From an uncultured Gammaproteobacteria bacterium (GTDB lineage Bacteria > Pseudomonadota > Gammaproteobacteria > Arenicellales > CAJQKF01), in contig CAJQKF010000126.1 of NCBI GenBank assembly GCA_905478855.1, positions 1 through 55,662 on the forward strand: DNA of 55,662 nucleotides, in the 5' to 3' direction. Below, piece after piece: positions 37,423 to 48,116 of the stretch. Below the pieces are notes generated by a model, which saw only the letters and a program-made list of their open reading frames with translations, ran no database searches and was not told the origin of the DNA. Each line of letters begins with the position of its first letter. The stretch's first letter is position 1. The position numbers and the translations under genes are program-made.

Positions 37423-37474
37423 TCCGCTGCCGGCCGAGCCCGGTTTTTTTGAACTGATTTGAGATAAGAAGAAT

Positions 37475-40351
37475 TTGAATAATCTATTTAGTTTGGGACA
37501 ACGATGGATTAATCAGGCACGGCCTGAATTAGGTCTTGGAACTGTGATCCGTATTGAAGGACGAATTATATCCCTAAGTTTTGGTGTAGAGCATGAAAGT
37601 CACAGTTTTGCGCTGGAAACCGCTCCACTGGAACGTATCTTATTTTCTCGCGGGGATGTGATTCGCGTAGATTCTGGCGATGAGCTTGCGGTGGATACGG
37701 TTGAGGAGGTCGATGGTGTGTTTATCTACTTTTGCAATAACTCAAAGGGAGAAGAGCGAACGATAGTGGAGACAGCTATTTCTCCTGATCAAACTTTTAA
37801 TCGACCGGTAGAACGATTGATTCATGGTCAGATTGATGATGATCGCTGGTTCTCATTACGACTTCGTACCTTGGAAAACCGTCATCGACTGTATCATCAA
37901 GCATTGTGGGGGATGTTAGGTGGCCGCACTGCACTATTACCTCACCAGCTTTACGTTGTGCATGAGGTTGCACGACGATTTGCACCACGAGTCTTACTAG
38001 CTGACGAGGTAGGATTGGGAAAGACAATAGAAGCCGGTTTAATCGCTCATTATCAAATTATCACAGAAAGGGCGCGGCGGGTTCTTATAGTTGTTCCTGA
38101 AAGTCTTATGCATCAGTGGTTGGTTGAGATGGTGCGGCGATTTAACCTTATGTTTCGTGTATTTGATGCCGAGCGTTGCGATGCAATGGACGGCGGACTT
38201 CAAAATGGCAATATCGGTTCAGATGATAATCCGTTCTTAGAAGAACAACTTGTAATTCTCACTAGAGAGTTTTTACTTGATCACCCCCTTCGCCATGAGC
38301 AATGTGTGAAAGCAGGCTGGGACTTAACGATCGTTGATGAAGCTCATCACCTTGAGTGGAGTGAGTTAGAGGTTAGTCCGGCTTATCGTTGTATTGAACA
38401 ACTTGCTCATGTTTCTGCCGGATTATTACTGTTAACAGGAACTCCCGCCCAGTTGGGGGTTATGGGACATTTCGCGCGACTGCGTTTACTCGACCCCGCT
38501 CGTTACCAAGACCCCACTGAGCTCATGCATGAGCAATCAACGCTGCAACCCGTAGCGGAATTGGTTGAAAGTTCAGTTTCTTCAAAGCCTTTGACTCCGG
38601 ATGATTTGGAAAAAATTTCCCATTTTGGATTATCTGCGCTTGAGACAACGGCTGTCCCTGAAGAATCTGCAGATTGGCGTCGAGTGACAACAGATCAACT
38701 GCTTGATCGACATGGTGTTGGTCGTGTTATGTTCAGAAATACACGGGCATCGGTAAAAGGTTTTCCCGGTCGAAAGGTACATTTTTGGCCATTGCCGTCG
38801 GATCAGGATTGGCCACCATCATCATTAATCAAATCGCCTGAGGCTGTCGAGTACGTGAACTCGGTGCTGAATGAAGACCAAGATATCATTAAAACTGAGG
38901 GCGAAGACTTTTGGGTGTTAGGAGATCCTCGTGTAACTTGGTTATCCGAGTGGCTAGTAGGGCGGCCTGAAGAAAAAGCATTGGTTATTTGCTCGTCCCG
39001 ACTAACTGCCGCAACGCTAGCTACAGGGTTGAAACATCGTTCCGGACTGTCTGCTGCAGTTTTTCACGAGGGTATGAATCTTGTTGAACGTGATAGAGCG
39101 GCGGCTTGGTTTGCCGAACAAGATGATGGTTGTCAGGTGCTTGTTTGTTCGGAAATCGGAAGTGAGGGAAGAAACTTCCAGTTCGCACAACATCTCGTCT
39201 TGTTTGATTTGCCTGCAAACCCTGATTTGCTTGAGCAGCGTATTGGTCGTTTGGATCGAATTGGCCGCGAAGGTGACGTGCTTATTCATGTTCCGTATGT
39301 CGAAGACCACCCTGTTTCAAGTCTTGTCCAGCTTTATCATCAGGGGCTCGATGCATTCGAATCGATTGGAACCGTTAATCAAATGGTTTTTGATAGTTTG
39401 GGCAATGAAGTGCTGCATGAGTTATTTACCAATAATGAGACTGTTGGAGTATTGGTAGAAAAAGCACGCTCAACACGACTTTCCTTAGAACAGGAAATGA
39501 AATTGGGTCGGGATCGATTACTTGAGTTTCACTCTTGCCGAACCGAATTAGCTGCAGAATTAGTCGAAACTGCACGACAGGAGGATTCAAAAGCAGAATT
39601 ACAGGCATGGATGTCTCACGCGTTTGATTGTTATGATGTTGAAATGGAAGCGTATCGACAAGGAAGTGTGTTGATTACGCCGGGTCCAAGGTTAAGTACA
39701 CCGATTCCCGGGTTGACTGATGAGGGAACCGTTGCAACCTTCAGTCGAGCGACAGCTCTGGCAAATGAGGATCTTCAGTTCTTGAGCTGGGAGCATCCGC
39801 TGGTCGTTGCAATAAGTGATTTGGTGCTGAATACAGAGCGTGGTAATACGGCAATGACTGGCTTACGCGGCAGCCGGTTAAAGCGCAGTGAAATCGCGGT
39901 TGAGTGTATTTTTGTAATTGAGGTTGGTGGCGTTGTTAATGTGGAGGTGCTTAGTCGTGTGCCACCGATTATAAATCATATGGTGGTGCATGAATCGGGC
40001 AAGGTTCTCAACGAATTTAATGATGACGTCTCGAGTTACCAATATATAAATCTTAAAGCTAAACTTCGTCGCCAGATTGTAGATATAAAACGAGACGCAT
40101 TACAAAAAACGATAAAAGCCGGAATCGTTAATGTAGAAAAGGTAGCAAAAGGCTTGCTGACAGATTCAGCATCTATAGCTGTTGCAAATTTACAGGTAGA
40201 GGTCGATCGATTGATCGCTTTGAAAGCGGTCAATCCATCCGTAAGACAGGAAGAAATTGATCATCTGCAACATCTGGTGAGTACGGTAAGCGAGGCCGCA
40301 TCACAACCACGGGTTCGTTTAGATGCTGTTCGAGTGTTGGTAGGGGTGTAA
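37475..40351 (+). CDS. rapA: RNA polymerase-associated ATPase RapA
   Basis: 958 residues, near E. coli RapA (968). It begins with a TTG start, giving LFSLGQRWINQARPELGLGTV, which aligns with the E. coli N-terminus; AAGAAG lies just upstream. SWI2/SNF2 motor: motif I DEVGLGKT (177-184), DEAH (288-291), helicase C-terminal motif VLVCSEIGSEGRNFQFAQ with the RIGRLDRIGR arginine-finger motif. A long RapA-specific C-terminal domain follows. It remodels stalled RNA polymerase to allow recycling. Mostly confined to Gammaproteobacteria, so useful for placing the organism. Confidence 0.96.
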   Translation: MNNLFSLGQRWINQARPELGLGTVIRIEGRIISLSFGVEHESHSFALETAPLERILFSRGDVIRVDSGDELAVDTVEEVDGVFIYFCNNSKGEERTIVETAISPDQTFNRPVERLIHGQIDDDRWFSLRLRTLENRHRLYHQALWGMLGGRTALLPHQLYVVHEVARRFAPRVLLADEVGLGKTIEAGLIAHYQIITERARRVLIVVPESLMHQWLVEMVRRFNLMFRVFDAERCDAMDGGLQNGNIGSDDNPFLEEQLVILTREFLLDHPLRHEQCVKAGWDLTIVDEAHHLEWSELEVSPAYRCIEQLAHVSAGLLLLTGTPAQLGVMGHFARLRLLDPARYQDPTELMHEQSTLQPVAELVESSVSSKPLTPDDLEKISHFGLSALETTAVPEESADWRRVTTDQLLDRHGVGRVMFRNTRASVKGFPGRKVHFWPLPSDQDWPPSSLIKSPEAVEYVNSVLNEDQDIIKTEGEDFWVLGDPRVTWLSEWLVGRPEEKALVICSSRLTAATLATGLKHRSGLSAAVFHEGMNLVERDRAAAWFAEQDDGCQVLVCSEIGSEGRNFQFAQHLVLFDLPANPDLLEQRIGRLDRIGREGDVLIHVPYVEDHPVSSLVQLYHQGLDAFESIGTVNQMVFDSLGNEVLHELFTNNETVGVLVEKARSTRLSLEQEMKLGRDRLLEFHSCRTELAAELVETARQEDSKAELQAWMSHAFDCYDVEMEAYRQGSVLITPGPRLSTPIPGLTDEGTVATFSRATALANEDLQFLSWEHPLVVAISDLVLNTERGNTAMTGLRGSRLKRSEIAVECIFVIEVGGVVNVEVLSRVPPIINHMVVHESGKVLNEFNDDVSSYQYINLKAKLRRQIVDIKRDALQKTIKAGIVNVEKVAKGLLTDSASIAVANLQVEVDRLIALKAVNPSVRQEEIDHLQHLVSTVSEAASQPRVRLDAVRVLVGV

Positions 40352-40358
40352 GTTTTTA

Positions 40359-40385
40359 ATCAACACCGCGCGTAGCGGTGTTGAT
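40359..40385. terminator. Strong hairpin between rapA and ygiQ
   Basis: ATCAACACCGC (40359-40369) pairs perfectly with GCGGTGTTGAT (40375-40385), loop GCGTA. On the plus strand it is followed by an AT-rich tract (ATCTAATTTAATTTT), not a pure T-run. Between convergent stops it most likely ends transcription from rapA and perhaps from ygiQ. Confidence 0.7.
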
Positions 40386-40424
40386 ATCTAATTTAATTTT
40401 CTAGCGTATAAGAATTGTACGTAA

Positions 40425-42608
40425 TTAACTGGGTTTGCGATGCGACCGTTTTTTTTGCGTATCGCCAGATTTGTTTCCAGCTCCGTTTTTAAATTGACTA
40501 TTAGTGTGTTTAGTTACAAAACGTTGTTTTGAAGCAGTTCGTGTGCCTTCAGGGCGCCTACCGGTGCCCGAGGGCTGATAATTTGGTACTAGGTGCTGTT
40601 TACCGTTGCCGATTAGGTTTGCTTTGCCCATTTTTCTCAGAGCTTCTCGTAACAGGGGCCAATTCTCTGGATCATGATAGCGAAGAAAAGCTTTATGTAA
40701 ACGGCGCTGCTTTCGTCCTTTAGGGACATACATGTCCTCTGCATCTCTCCTAACCCGTTTCAATGGATTCTTTCCTGAATGCCACATTGCAGTTGCCATG
40801 GACATCGGTGAAGGAAGAAATGCCTGCACCTGATCTGCTCGAAAATCGTGCTGTTTTAGCCAAATCGCAAGATTTAACATGTCGACGTCCTGTGTGCCAG
40901 GATGGGCAGCAATGAAATAGGGGATGAGGTATTGTTCTTTACCCGCTTCTTTGGAAAACCGTTCAAACATTTCCTTAAAACGATTGTAGGTTCCCATGCC
41001 GGGTTTCATCATTTTTGACAATGGACCGCTTTCGGTATGTTCTGGCGCGATTTTTAAATAACCGCCTACATGGTGTGTGACGAGTTCTTTTACATAGTCA
41101 GGATTTTCAACGGCTATGTCGTAACGTAATCCTGATGCAATTAATACTTTTTTTATTCCGGGAAGCGTTCTTGCCTTGCGATACAGTTCTATTAACGGTT
41201 TTTGATCCGTATTAAGATTTTTACAGATCCCCGGGTGAACACAAGAAAGCCTTCTACAGTGATGTTCAATTTCACGATCTTTACACGCTAGTCGCCACAT
41301 ATTCGCCGTTGGACCACCAAGGTCAGAAATAACTCCGGTAAACCCGGGTGTCGTATCTCGAATCGCCTCAACCTCGCGCAAAATACTATCTTCAGAACGG
41401 TTCTGGATAATACGTCCTTCGTGTTCAGTAATGGAGCAGAATGTACATCCACCAAAACAGCCGCGCATAATATTCACCGAAAACCGGATCATCTCATAGG
41501 CGGGAATCTTTGCATCACCATAAAATGGATGGGGGATACGCTGATAGGGTAGTTCAAAAACCTTATCGAGTTCCTTAGTTTCCAGCGGAATAGGGGGTGG
41601 ATTTATCCATATGTCCCGGGAACCATGTTTTTGTACCATGGGTCGGGCGTTATAGGGATTAGATTCAAGATGCAAGATTCGCGAAGTATGGCTGTAAAGC
41701 ACGGGATCGTTTCGTACTTCGTCGTAAGCAGGTATGCGTACAACCGTGTTTATTGACGAACGCCCCTTGGGTTTGATAACAAAGTCAGATAGCGGCACGA
41801 CATTAGCCGGAGGATTGGAGGCCTGAGATTTTTCACCACAATCTGTATTTGTTTTCCGCGCATACGGAGTTTGCGGTGTTTCGATCTTTCCAGGCGTATC
41901 GATAGTACTTGAATCGATAATTGTATATTCGTCTGGAATCGACTGACTCATGAATACAGTTCCGCGTAGATCGCGAATTGTGTCAATAGATTCGCCTTTG
42001 CCCAACCGATGCGCAATCGAAACGATAGCTCGCTCTGCATTACCGTAGACAAGTAAATCTGCCTTAGAGTCGGGCAGAACAGAACGTCGGACTTTTTCCT
42101 GCCAGTAGTCGAAATGTGCAATTCGTCGAAGACTGGCTTCTATGCCACCGATGACGATTGGCACATTTTTATACGCTTCGCGGCAACGCTGGCTATATAC
42201 AATAACGGCCCGGTCGGGGCGCTGCCCGCCGGCACCGTTTGGTGTGTAGGCGTCATCTGATCGAACCCGTCGTTCGGCCGTATAACGGTTAACCATCGAA
42301 TCCATATTCCCGCTAGCAACGCCGTAAAATAACCGCGGTTTACCAAGTCGGCGAAAGTCGTCGGCATTCTGCCAGTCCGGTTGGGCGATAATACCGACCC
42401 GAAAACCCTGAGCTTCTAATACGCGTCCAATAACCGCCATACCAAAACTAGGGTGATCCACGTATGCATCGCCAGTAACGATTATGATGTCGCATTCATC
42501 CCAACCCAAGATATCCATCTCGGCTTTTGACATTGGTAAAAATGGAGAGGGAGTAAACCGGTGAGCCCAGTACTTTCGATGACTAAATATATTCTTTGCG
42601 GGTAGCAT
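40425..42608 (-). CDS. YgiQ-family radical SAM protein
   Basis: 727 residues from ATG 42608, which gives the expected N-terminus ([16 protein letters not shown]) and length (E. coli YgiQ 739). The frame is open to 42695, but that would overlap the divergent GST start. The N-terminal domain has [13 protein letters not shown]; the radical SAM cluster is CFGGCTFCS; the C-terminal block [18 protein letters not shown] is the family's end. The biochemical role of YgiQ is not established. The last 60 residues are basic and low complexity. No clear ribosome site. Confidence 0.93.
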   Translation of the reverse strand: MLPAKNIFSHRKYWAHRFTPSPFLPMSKAEMDILGWDECDIIIVTGDAYVDHPSFGMAVIGRVLEAQGFRVGIIAQPDWQNADDFRRLGKPRLFYGVASGNMDSMVNRYTAERRVRSDDAYTPNGAGGQRPDRAVIVYSQRCREAYKNVPIVIGGIEASLRRIAHFDYWQEKVRRSVLPDSKADLLVYGNAERAIVSIAHRLGKGESIDTIRDLRGTVFMSQSIPDEYTIIDSSTIDTPGKIETPQTPYARKTNTDCGEKSQASNPPANVVPLSDFVIKPKGRSSINTVVRIPAYDEVRNDPVLYSHTSRILHLESNPYNARPMVQKHGSRDIWINPPPIPLETKELDKVFELPYQRIPHPFYGDAKIPAYEMIRFSVNIMRGCFGGCTFCSITEHEGRIIQNRSEDSILREVEAIRDTTPGFTGVISDLGGPTANMWRLACKDREIEHHCRRLSCVHPGICKNLNTDQKPLIELYRKARTLPGIKKVLIASGLRYDIAVENPDYVKELVTHHVGGYLKIAPEHTESGPLSKMMKPGMGTYNRFKEMFERFSKEAGKEQYLIPYFIAAHPGTQDVDMLNLAIWLKQHDFRADQVQAFLPSPMSMATAMWHSGKNPLKRVRRDAEDMYVPKGRKQRRLHKAFLRYHDPENWPLLREALRKMGKANLIGNGKQHLVPNYQPSGTGRRPEGTRTASKQRFVTKHTNSQFKNGAGNKSGDTQKKRSHRKPS

Positions 42609-42677
42609 TCGGTATGCAAAAACATGTAGAGAAAGACTATTATACCAGCACCTACATCGCAGCATTGGATTTAAACG

Positions 42678-43322
42678 ATGACAAATCAATATCACTTAAT
42701 CATTGGTAACAAAAACTACTCTTCTTGGTCGATGCGTGGCTGGTTAACTATGGATATGGTTGGCGCGAAATTTACTGAAACTGTTGTTCCATTATTTCGT
42801 GATGACACAGCATCAATACTCAAATCCCTGAGTACCGCACCTGCCCGTGTTCCTGTACTAAAACATGGTGATCGATTGATTTGGGATTCACTTGCTATCG
42901 TTGAATATATGTACGAGCAATATCCAAGGTCTGGGCTATGGCCTATGGATCAGGATAAGCGAGCTACGGCGCGTTGCTTATGTGCAGAAATGCATTCAAG
43001 TTTTGCTGCGATTCGAAGTGTTGTGCCAATGAACATTCGGGGGCGACGCACCATTACTCCCTCTTCCTACTTAATGTCTGATATCAATCGTATAAAGGAG
43101 ATTTGGTCTGAATGCTTGGAAAAACATGAAGGACCGTTTTTATTTGGAGAATACTGTGCAGTAGATATATTCTTCGCACCGGTGGTTACCCGATTGCGCA
43201 CAATTGAATTTGATTGTGGCGAATTGCAATCGTATTGCGATGCTGTTTTAAGTCATCCATCAGTTAAAAAATGGTGTGATGACGGTGAGGGAGAGAGTTG
43301 GATAATAGAGTCAAGTGAATGA
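42678..43322 (+). CDS. Glutathione S-transferase family protein
   Basis: 214 residues. Thioredoxin-like N-domain begins [17 protein letters not shown], where a Ser in SSWS is the likely glutathione-activating residue. ARVPVL carries the cis-Pro and WDSLAIVEY the gamma-glutamyl contact. Helical C-domain follows. Different from the GST at 5369 and closest in look to the YfcF-type group. Divergent from ygiQ. Substrate unknown. Confidence 0.85.
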   Translation: MTNQYHLIIGNKNYSSWSMRGWLTMDMVGAKFTETVVPLFRDDTASILKSLSTAPARVPVLKHGDRLIWDSLAIVEYMYEQYPRSGLWPMDQDKRATARCLCAEMHSSFAAIRSVVPMNIRGRRTITPSSYLMSDINRIKEIWSECLEKHEGPFLFGEYCAVDIFFAPVVTRLRTIEFDCGELQSYCDAVLSHPSVKKWCDDGEGESWIIESSE

Positions 43323-43351
43323 AAATAAAATAGCGAGGGAGAAACTAGCTG

Positions 43352-44173
43352 TTATTTGAATTGTTGTTGTTCATATTCCACAAGGTCTTGCCAATCTGAA
43401 GCGTAGAAGGAGCGAATTTTGTCCTTTTGCTCAGTCGATGTTAGAGTTTCAGTTTCTGCCCATCGCTCCGGAAGTAAGGACCCGACCATTAGAATAAGAT
43501 GACTGCGTAATAATTCAAGTCTTCTTCTTAATCGATGAAAAGGCCGATGTGCAGCACTGCTTTCCGGGTCGGTTAGACCCAGTAATTTCGATATTTTGCG
43601 AGCCGCTTTGAGCTTTTTTTCAGAATGAGAAGAGTGGACAGGCTTTAGTGATATGTTCTGATAATCGAAGGTAGCACCAGTAAAGTCTGCGATCCTTTGT
43701 ACAAAATCTTGTTGGTCGTTTTTTAGTCTATCGTAGGTAAGTACAAGAAGTCGTTCACCAAATAGGTTGCGTGTTTTTTCTATTGCATCCATGTAAATTA
43801 AATTTTGTTGTTTCCAGATGCCACTATCGTTTTCTAGATCTAGGTATTCTTCAAAGCATAGTAATCCACCGTTTTTAACATAGCGACGGTAATGGGAGGC
43901 AATCCATTCATCCTGACGACGAAAGAACAATAAAATATAAGCGTCCGGATAGATTTTTTTAAAATCATCTAGTTTTTCGTATAAATATAGCCCTGACTCT
44001 CGGGAAAGTAGTATTGAAGGGTATTTTCCGCTAGCCACAATCTTAGGATGGCGACGAAAACGATCTCGAGGCAGGTAATAAATATTCTCCAAAGCCGGAA
44101 ATACACGGTTTTGCAGATAGGTCGACGCGACTTTACCAAGCCCTATATGAAAAAATATCTTTGGTGTCGTCAC
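43352..44173 (-). CDS. Sulfotransferase-like protein
   Basis: 273 residues from a GTG start. A P-loop-like 5'-phosphosulfate motif HIGLGKVASTYLQ begins near residue 9. RRQDEWIASHYRRYV (about 84-98) fits the 3'-phosphate binding segment of PAPS sulfotransferases. The C-terminal 90 residues are basic and helical. It would move a sulfuryl group from PAPS to a polysaccharide or lipid acceptor, but the acceptor is unknown. It has no same-strand partner close by: 183 bases separate it from the dehydrogenase gene upstream. Confidence 0.7.
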   Translation of the reverse strand: MTTPKIFFHIGLGKVASTYLQNRVFPALENIYYLPRDRFRRHPKIVASGKYPSILLSRESGLYLYEKLDDFKKIYPDAYILLFFRRQDEWIASHYRRYVKNGGLLCFEEYLDLENDSGIWKQQNLIYMDAIEKTRNLFGERLLVLTYDRLKNDQQDFVQRIADFTGATFDYQNISLKPVHSSHSEKKLKAARKISKLLGLTDPESSAAHRPFHRLRRRLELLRSHLILMVGSLLPERWAETETLTSTEQKDKIRSFYASDWQDLVEYEQQQFK

Positions 44174-44356
44174 GATTATCTTAAGTTCTCGTAAATATGC
44201 TCATATACAAAAGAGTATTCGTCTTTTGCAAAAAATCCTGATGATAACAGAGCTGTTTGCTGAAACGAGTATTTATCCTCGGAATGTAATATATCGTTTG
44301 AAATGAAACAGCCCTAATAAATAGCGTTAAGCCTAGTTATAGGACGGCTTGACCTA

Positions 44357-45322
44357 TTAAGTAGAACGATCCTTAGGTATCACTTCATACCCGGAAGCCT
44401 CGGGTTCATCGTCCAGTATTTCTGGTGGGAAGCCGGGGGCACGAATATTCACCCCTGCCTGTTCTTCTAGTCTTTTTATGATGTTTGGCGACAATTCTCG
44501 TGAACCATAACGTTGCATACCGTCTTTAAATATATCAACCATTACCGGTGCGAGTTCAAGATCTAAATTTCCTCGTTTCGCAACGTCGCTAAATAATCCA
44601 ATATCTTTGCATACCAAGTCCATGGTGAAGCTGATATCTCGGCTGCCGTTGAGAATAACCTGACTCTCAGTTTCATGCACAAATGAGTTGCCGGAGGAAA
44701 TTCGGATGGCCTCGTAAGTGGTATTCATGTCCATCCCCGCCACTTTTGATGTGACCAGGGCCTCGGTTAGGCTGAGTAAGTTTGCAGTTGCTAAATAATT
44801 TGTTACAACTTTTAGTATCGATGCGGAACCGAGTGGCCCAGTATGTAGCACTCGTCGTCCCATTTTTATCAAAAACGGCAAAATTTTCTCAAATGCATGG
44901 CGTTCGCAACCGGCGAATATTGCTATGTTCCCAGTTGCCGCACGATGGCATCCGCCTGATACGGGGCAATCAATGGGTTCAGCACCCGTTGCTCGTACTT
45001 TTTCGCCCAGACGAAGTACTTCGTGCTCGTCGGTGGTGCTCATTTCAGCCCAAACTTTACCGGCGGATAAACCGGCCAGCGCGCCATCATCGGCTTCTAA
45101 TACAGCTGCACTGGCTGCAGGGCTTGGTAAACAGGTGATCAGTATGTCGACATTCTCAGCCATTTGCTTTGGGCTTTCACCCCATTTGGCGCCTTTATCT
45201 AGGAAAGGCTGGGCAATCCGGGTGTCAAGATCGCGCACCGTCAGGTCGACGCCGTTACGTAATAAACTGCCGGCTAGTTTTCCGCCGACATTGCCGAGTC
45301 CGATAAATCCTACTGTAGCCAT
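44357..45322 (-). CDS. Beta-hydroxyacid dehydrogenase (3-hydroxyisobutyrate/tartronate semialdehyde reductase family)
   Basis: 321 residues from ATG 45322, chosen for the GAGGAG ribosome site and because the fold starts there (ATVGFIGLGNVGGKLA); the frame is open 32 codons further. Substrate motif DCPVSGG (about 120) and the catalytic Lys in LKVVTNYLATANLL. It oxidises or reduces a short beta-hydroxyacid with NAD(P). Family members act on 3-hydroxyisobutyrate, tartronate semialdehyde or gamma-hydroxybutyrate; which applies here is not clear. The C-terminus is longer and acidic. Confidence 0.88.
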   Translation of the reverse strand: MATVGFIGLGNVGGKLAGSLLRNGVDLTVRDLDTRIAQPFLDKGAKWGESPKQMAENVDILITCLPSPAASAAVLEADDGALAGLSAGKVWAEMSTTDEHEVLRLGEKVRATGAEPIDCPVSGGCHRAATGNIAIFAGCERHAFEKILPFLIKMGRRVLHTGPLGSASILKVVTNYLATANLLSLTEALVTSKVAGMDMNTTYEAIRISSGNSFVHETESQVILNGSRDISFTMDLVCKDIGLFSDVAKRGNLDLELAPVMVDIFKDGMQRYGSRELSPNIIKRLEEQAGVNIRAPGFPPEILDDEPEASGYEVIPKDRST

Positions 45323-45505
45323 AATTTCTCCTCGATCATGTTGTTTAGGTATTGTTACGTGTTTAGATAAGTGTGAAAATCTATATCCAAGGGTGCTGTT
45401 ATGCAATAAAAATATCATCGTGATGCGCTAGGATTTATCGATACTAGAAAACGCTATCACTTAAGGAATTTTGCATAAGTGCCTAAGCACTTTTATTAGT
45501 AGATT

Positions 45506-46129
45506 ATGATTATTTCCGATAACAAAAAATTTATTTTCGTGCATATCGAAAAAGCGGGCGGAACGAGCATTGTCCATTCTCTTAGTGATTTTGCGAACCC
45601 AGTGGCAAAAACTCAGCTATCATCTGCACTAAGATTTTTTGGTATGCCAAAGAACTATCGTAAATATCGTTATGGCCGCCATTCGCCATTAATTGATGCT
45701 GAAACTCGAATGCCTAAGGAGTTGTTTGATGATTATTACAAATTTGCATTCGTGCGTAATCCCTATGATCGTTTGGTGTCTGAATACAATGCTGCGATAA
45801 AAAAGTCGAGACGCGCACGTCATCGCAAAATCGCGGCTCTTGAAAGTTTCGAAGATTTTATACGTTTTGAAGTAAAACGCGGAAAATTTTACCAACTACC
45901 GCTAATGACATTATCGAATGGTGAGCTCGGATTAGATTTTATAGGTCGCTTTGAAAACCTTGTGGGGGATTTTGAAAAAATTGCCAACAAACTCAGTATT
46001 GCCACAAAACTCGAAAAAAGAAATGCATATGCGCACAAACCATACCAAGAATACTACTCAAGTAGCGCAAAGGACTTGGTTAGCCAACATTGGGCCGAAG
46101 AGTTAGAGTGCTTTGACTACCGGTTTTAA
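45506..46129 (+). CDS. Sulfotransferase family 2 protein
   Basis: 207 residues, typical for bacterial Sulfotransfer_2 domains. 5'-phosphosulfate loop HIEKAGGTSI (about 13-22) and 3'-phosphate site FVRNPYDRLVSEY (about 81-93) are both intact. The family includes chondroitin and heparan-type carbohydrate sulfotransferases. No signal peptide or membrane helix, so it acts in the cytoplasm, probably on a sugar precursor. A small stem AAGTGC/GCACTT (45477-45492) lies 14 bases before the ATG, and no ribosome site is evident. Followed by the EEP gene after 29 bases. Confidence 0.82.
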   Translation: MIISDNKKFIFVHIEKAGGTSIVHSLSDFANPVAKTQLSSALRFFGMPKNYRKYRYGRHSPLIDAETRMPKELFDDYYKFAFVRNPYDRLVSEYNAAIKKSRRARHRKIAALESFEDFIRFEVKRGKFYQLPLMTLSNGELGLDFIGRFENLVGDFEKIANKLSIATKLEKRNAYAHKPYQEYYSSSAKDLVSQHWAEELECFDYRF

Positions 46130-46158
46130 TAACCCATGACTACAATTCGTTTAATTAT

Positions 46159-46956
46159 ATGGCACTTATTTTACTAGCATTTCTGATTATTCTTCTTGGG
46201 TTGCTGATTTGGGTTTTGTCTATTCGACGACCGGTAGCAGCGAGCTTTAAAACATTCAGTCTCGGAGAAAATAAACAAGCAGTAGATTCTGTACGCGTGG
46301 GAACCTACAACATTCACCGTGCTCGAGGAACTGATGGTAAAAAGGACGTTAAACGAATTGCCGGAGTATTGGAAAAGACGGATATCGTTGGCTTAAACGA
46401 GGTCGAGGGTTCTGTTTACGGCGTTGTCGTTGATCAGGCAAGTATGCTGGGATCAGAATTGAACATGGTGTCAGAGTTTTATCCAACCCAATCCCGTTGG
46501 TTGCGAGAAGATCGTGGTAACGGATTGCTGAGTAAATATCCGATACGCCACCTGTACAATGAGCCGTTGGTTGATTCAACAGGCCGACGAAATCGAATAC
46601 TCTCCACCGCTCAAGTGTTAATTGGTACTGAATCGGTTGAAGTTATGACTACTCATTTATCGCGTCGTGTTGACCAAGAAATACAGCTGGAGATCATTTT
46701 GAAAAGGTTTTGTAGCTACGATAAAGCTATACTATTGGGAGATTTTAATATCTCACGGAAATTTCCCAGTTTGGCCGTATTCCTTCAGTCAGATTTTGCG
46801 GTTGACGCTATCGCTGTGGGCTTGGGGGATGAAGATTCTGCGGCTCGAATTGATTGGATTCTTACACGGGGATTATCCGTTCGTGACGCAGGGTTTGAAC
46901 CGGTTGGCGCATCGGATCATCCCTACTATTGGGTTGATTTAACACTTGAGCTTTGA
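46159..46956 (+). CDS. Membrane-anchored endonuclease/exonuclease/phosphatase-family protein
   Basis: 265 residues. One N-terminal membrane helix (about 1-22). The EEP fold motifs are in order: GTYNIHR (metal-side Asn), GLNEVEG (catalytic Glu), GNGLLSKYPI, TTHL, GDFNI and a final SDHPYYW (Asp-His). Such proteins are DNases, phosphodiesterases or lipid phosphatases; an anchored form facing the periplasm suggests a phospholipid or glycan phosphodiester target. It lies just after the family 2 sulfotransferase on the same strand. Confidence 0.85.
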   Translation: MALILLAFLIILLGLLIWVLSIRRPVAASFKTFSLGENKQAVDSVRVGTYNIHRARGTDGKKDVKRIAGVLEKTDIVGLNEVEGSVYGVVVDQASMLGSELNMVSEFYPTQSRWLREDRGNGLLSKYPIRHLYNEPLVDSTGRRNRILSTAQVLIGTESVEVMTTHLSRRVDQEIQLEIILKRFCSYDKAILLGDFNISRKFPSLAVFLQSDFAVDAIAVGLGDEDSAARIDWILTRGLSVRDAGFEPVGASDHPYYWVDLTLEL

Positions 46957-47046
46957 GTTAGTTTTATTAGCAAAGTCTGGTATTTATTTCTCATCTTAGT
47001 GTTCTATGCGACATTTTAAGAAAACATATTTCGATTGAGGATTAGC

Positions 47047-48042
47047 ATGAGTCATATTGCGGTGCCGTTTCCGAGTGAAGTTCCCGGAGGCTATGAATGG
47101 TTTACAGATGAACCAAAATTTGATCCCAAGCTACATCTTGCATTGGAAAAACCTCAAACGACCATTAGTTTAGCTGAGCTAGGTTATGATTCTGATGTTA
47201 TAAAAACAAAAGCATCTACCGTAGCCGCATCGTCTCCATTTAGAATTTTGTCTGACGAGGGCGCAAAAGTCTTATTGGATGTTGCGCGAAAACTCCGTAG
47301 CCATGCGATTAGTTGTGAACGCATAGAGAATATGGTTCGTGGTGGATGTTATCGATCTCGATTCTTGCGTGATTTATGCGTAGATCAATCGATTAATGAA
47401 TTGATGTGTGATATTTACGATGTGGATGTCGCTCCTCATACTATGCCGGTGCATCTCGGGCATATGAACTTTAGTCCTAGTGATCTGAATAAGGCCGTTG
47501 ATAAATGGCACCACGATACGCTGCCGTTGGATTACGTTATGATGGTCAGTGATCCTAAATCTTTGTCAGGTGGGGAGTTTGAATATTTCCTGGGGACCAA
47601 AGACGAGGTTGAACAAATAACCGCATCAGGAAATAGTTTGCCTAATGATCGCATTGTTGCACCGAATTTCCCCGGCCCTGGTTATGCTATTGCGCTTCAC
47701 GGCGATATGGTGGTTCATCGTGGAGCGCCATTAAAGGCTCCGGGTGAAAGAATTTCAATGGTGAATGGCTATGTTACAATGGATACTTCAGGAGACGATC
47801 AGCATCGACATATTGATTTAACATTGGTCGATGATCCGGAAAGTCTTTACGCCGAATGGGCAAAACACTCAGCGTGGAGGGCCAGTAACCGCTTGAATCA
47901 TCTCATTAATACTATCGATTTTTCTTCTGATTATAAAAGTATTGCTAGTCAATTAGAGGCCGCAGTTAAGGATGTAACTGATACTGTCGATGAGATGCGT
48001 GATCATGATAATCATGAAATGCATCACTATGAAAAAACCTGA
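47047..48042 (+). CDS. 2-oxoglutarate/Fe(II)-dependent oxygenase-like protein
   Basis: 331 residues from ATG 47047 with GAGG upstream; a TTG four codons earlier is less likely. A facial triad can be read: HxD in WHHDTLPLD (His155, Asp157), a distal His in VVHRGAPL (His224) and Arg235 in GERIS, 11 residues later, which would bind 2-oxoglutarate. These are the spacing and order of double-stranded beta-helix dioxygenases. The N-terminal 100 residues and a His-rich tail match no family I recognise. Next is a FadN-type gene on the same strand after 181 bases. Substrate unknown. Confidence 0.65.
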   Translation: MSHIAVPFPSEVPGGYEWFTDEPKFDPKLHLALEKPQTTISLAELGYDSDVIKTKASTVAASSPFRILSDEGAKVLLDVARKLRSHAISCERIENMVRGGCYRSRFLRDLCVDQSINELMCDIYDVDVAPHTMPVHLGHMNFSPSDLNKAVDKWHHDTLPLDYVMMVSDPKSLSGGEFEYFLGTKDEVEQITASGNSLPNDRIVAPNFPGPGYAIALHGDMVVHRGAPLKAPGERISMVNGYVTMDTSGDDQHRHIDLTLVDDPESLYAEWAKHSAWRASNRLNHLINTIDFSSDYKSIASQLEAAVKDVTDTVDEMRDHDNHEMHHYEKT

Positions 48043-48116
48043 CGTGCACATTTCTTAATATTGCTGGTTTTTTTTTCCGTTATTTCATGTGCAAGCTTTG
48101 TAATGAAACGACTTGG

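Noticed and set aside
37429..37450. CCGG-loop-CCGG plus TTTTTTT before rapA as a terminator
   Set aside because: The stem is only four pairs, too short to trust, and it would start right at the transcript's 5' end if the nearby TATAAT is used.
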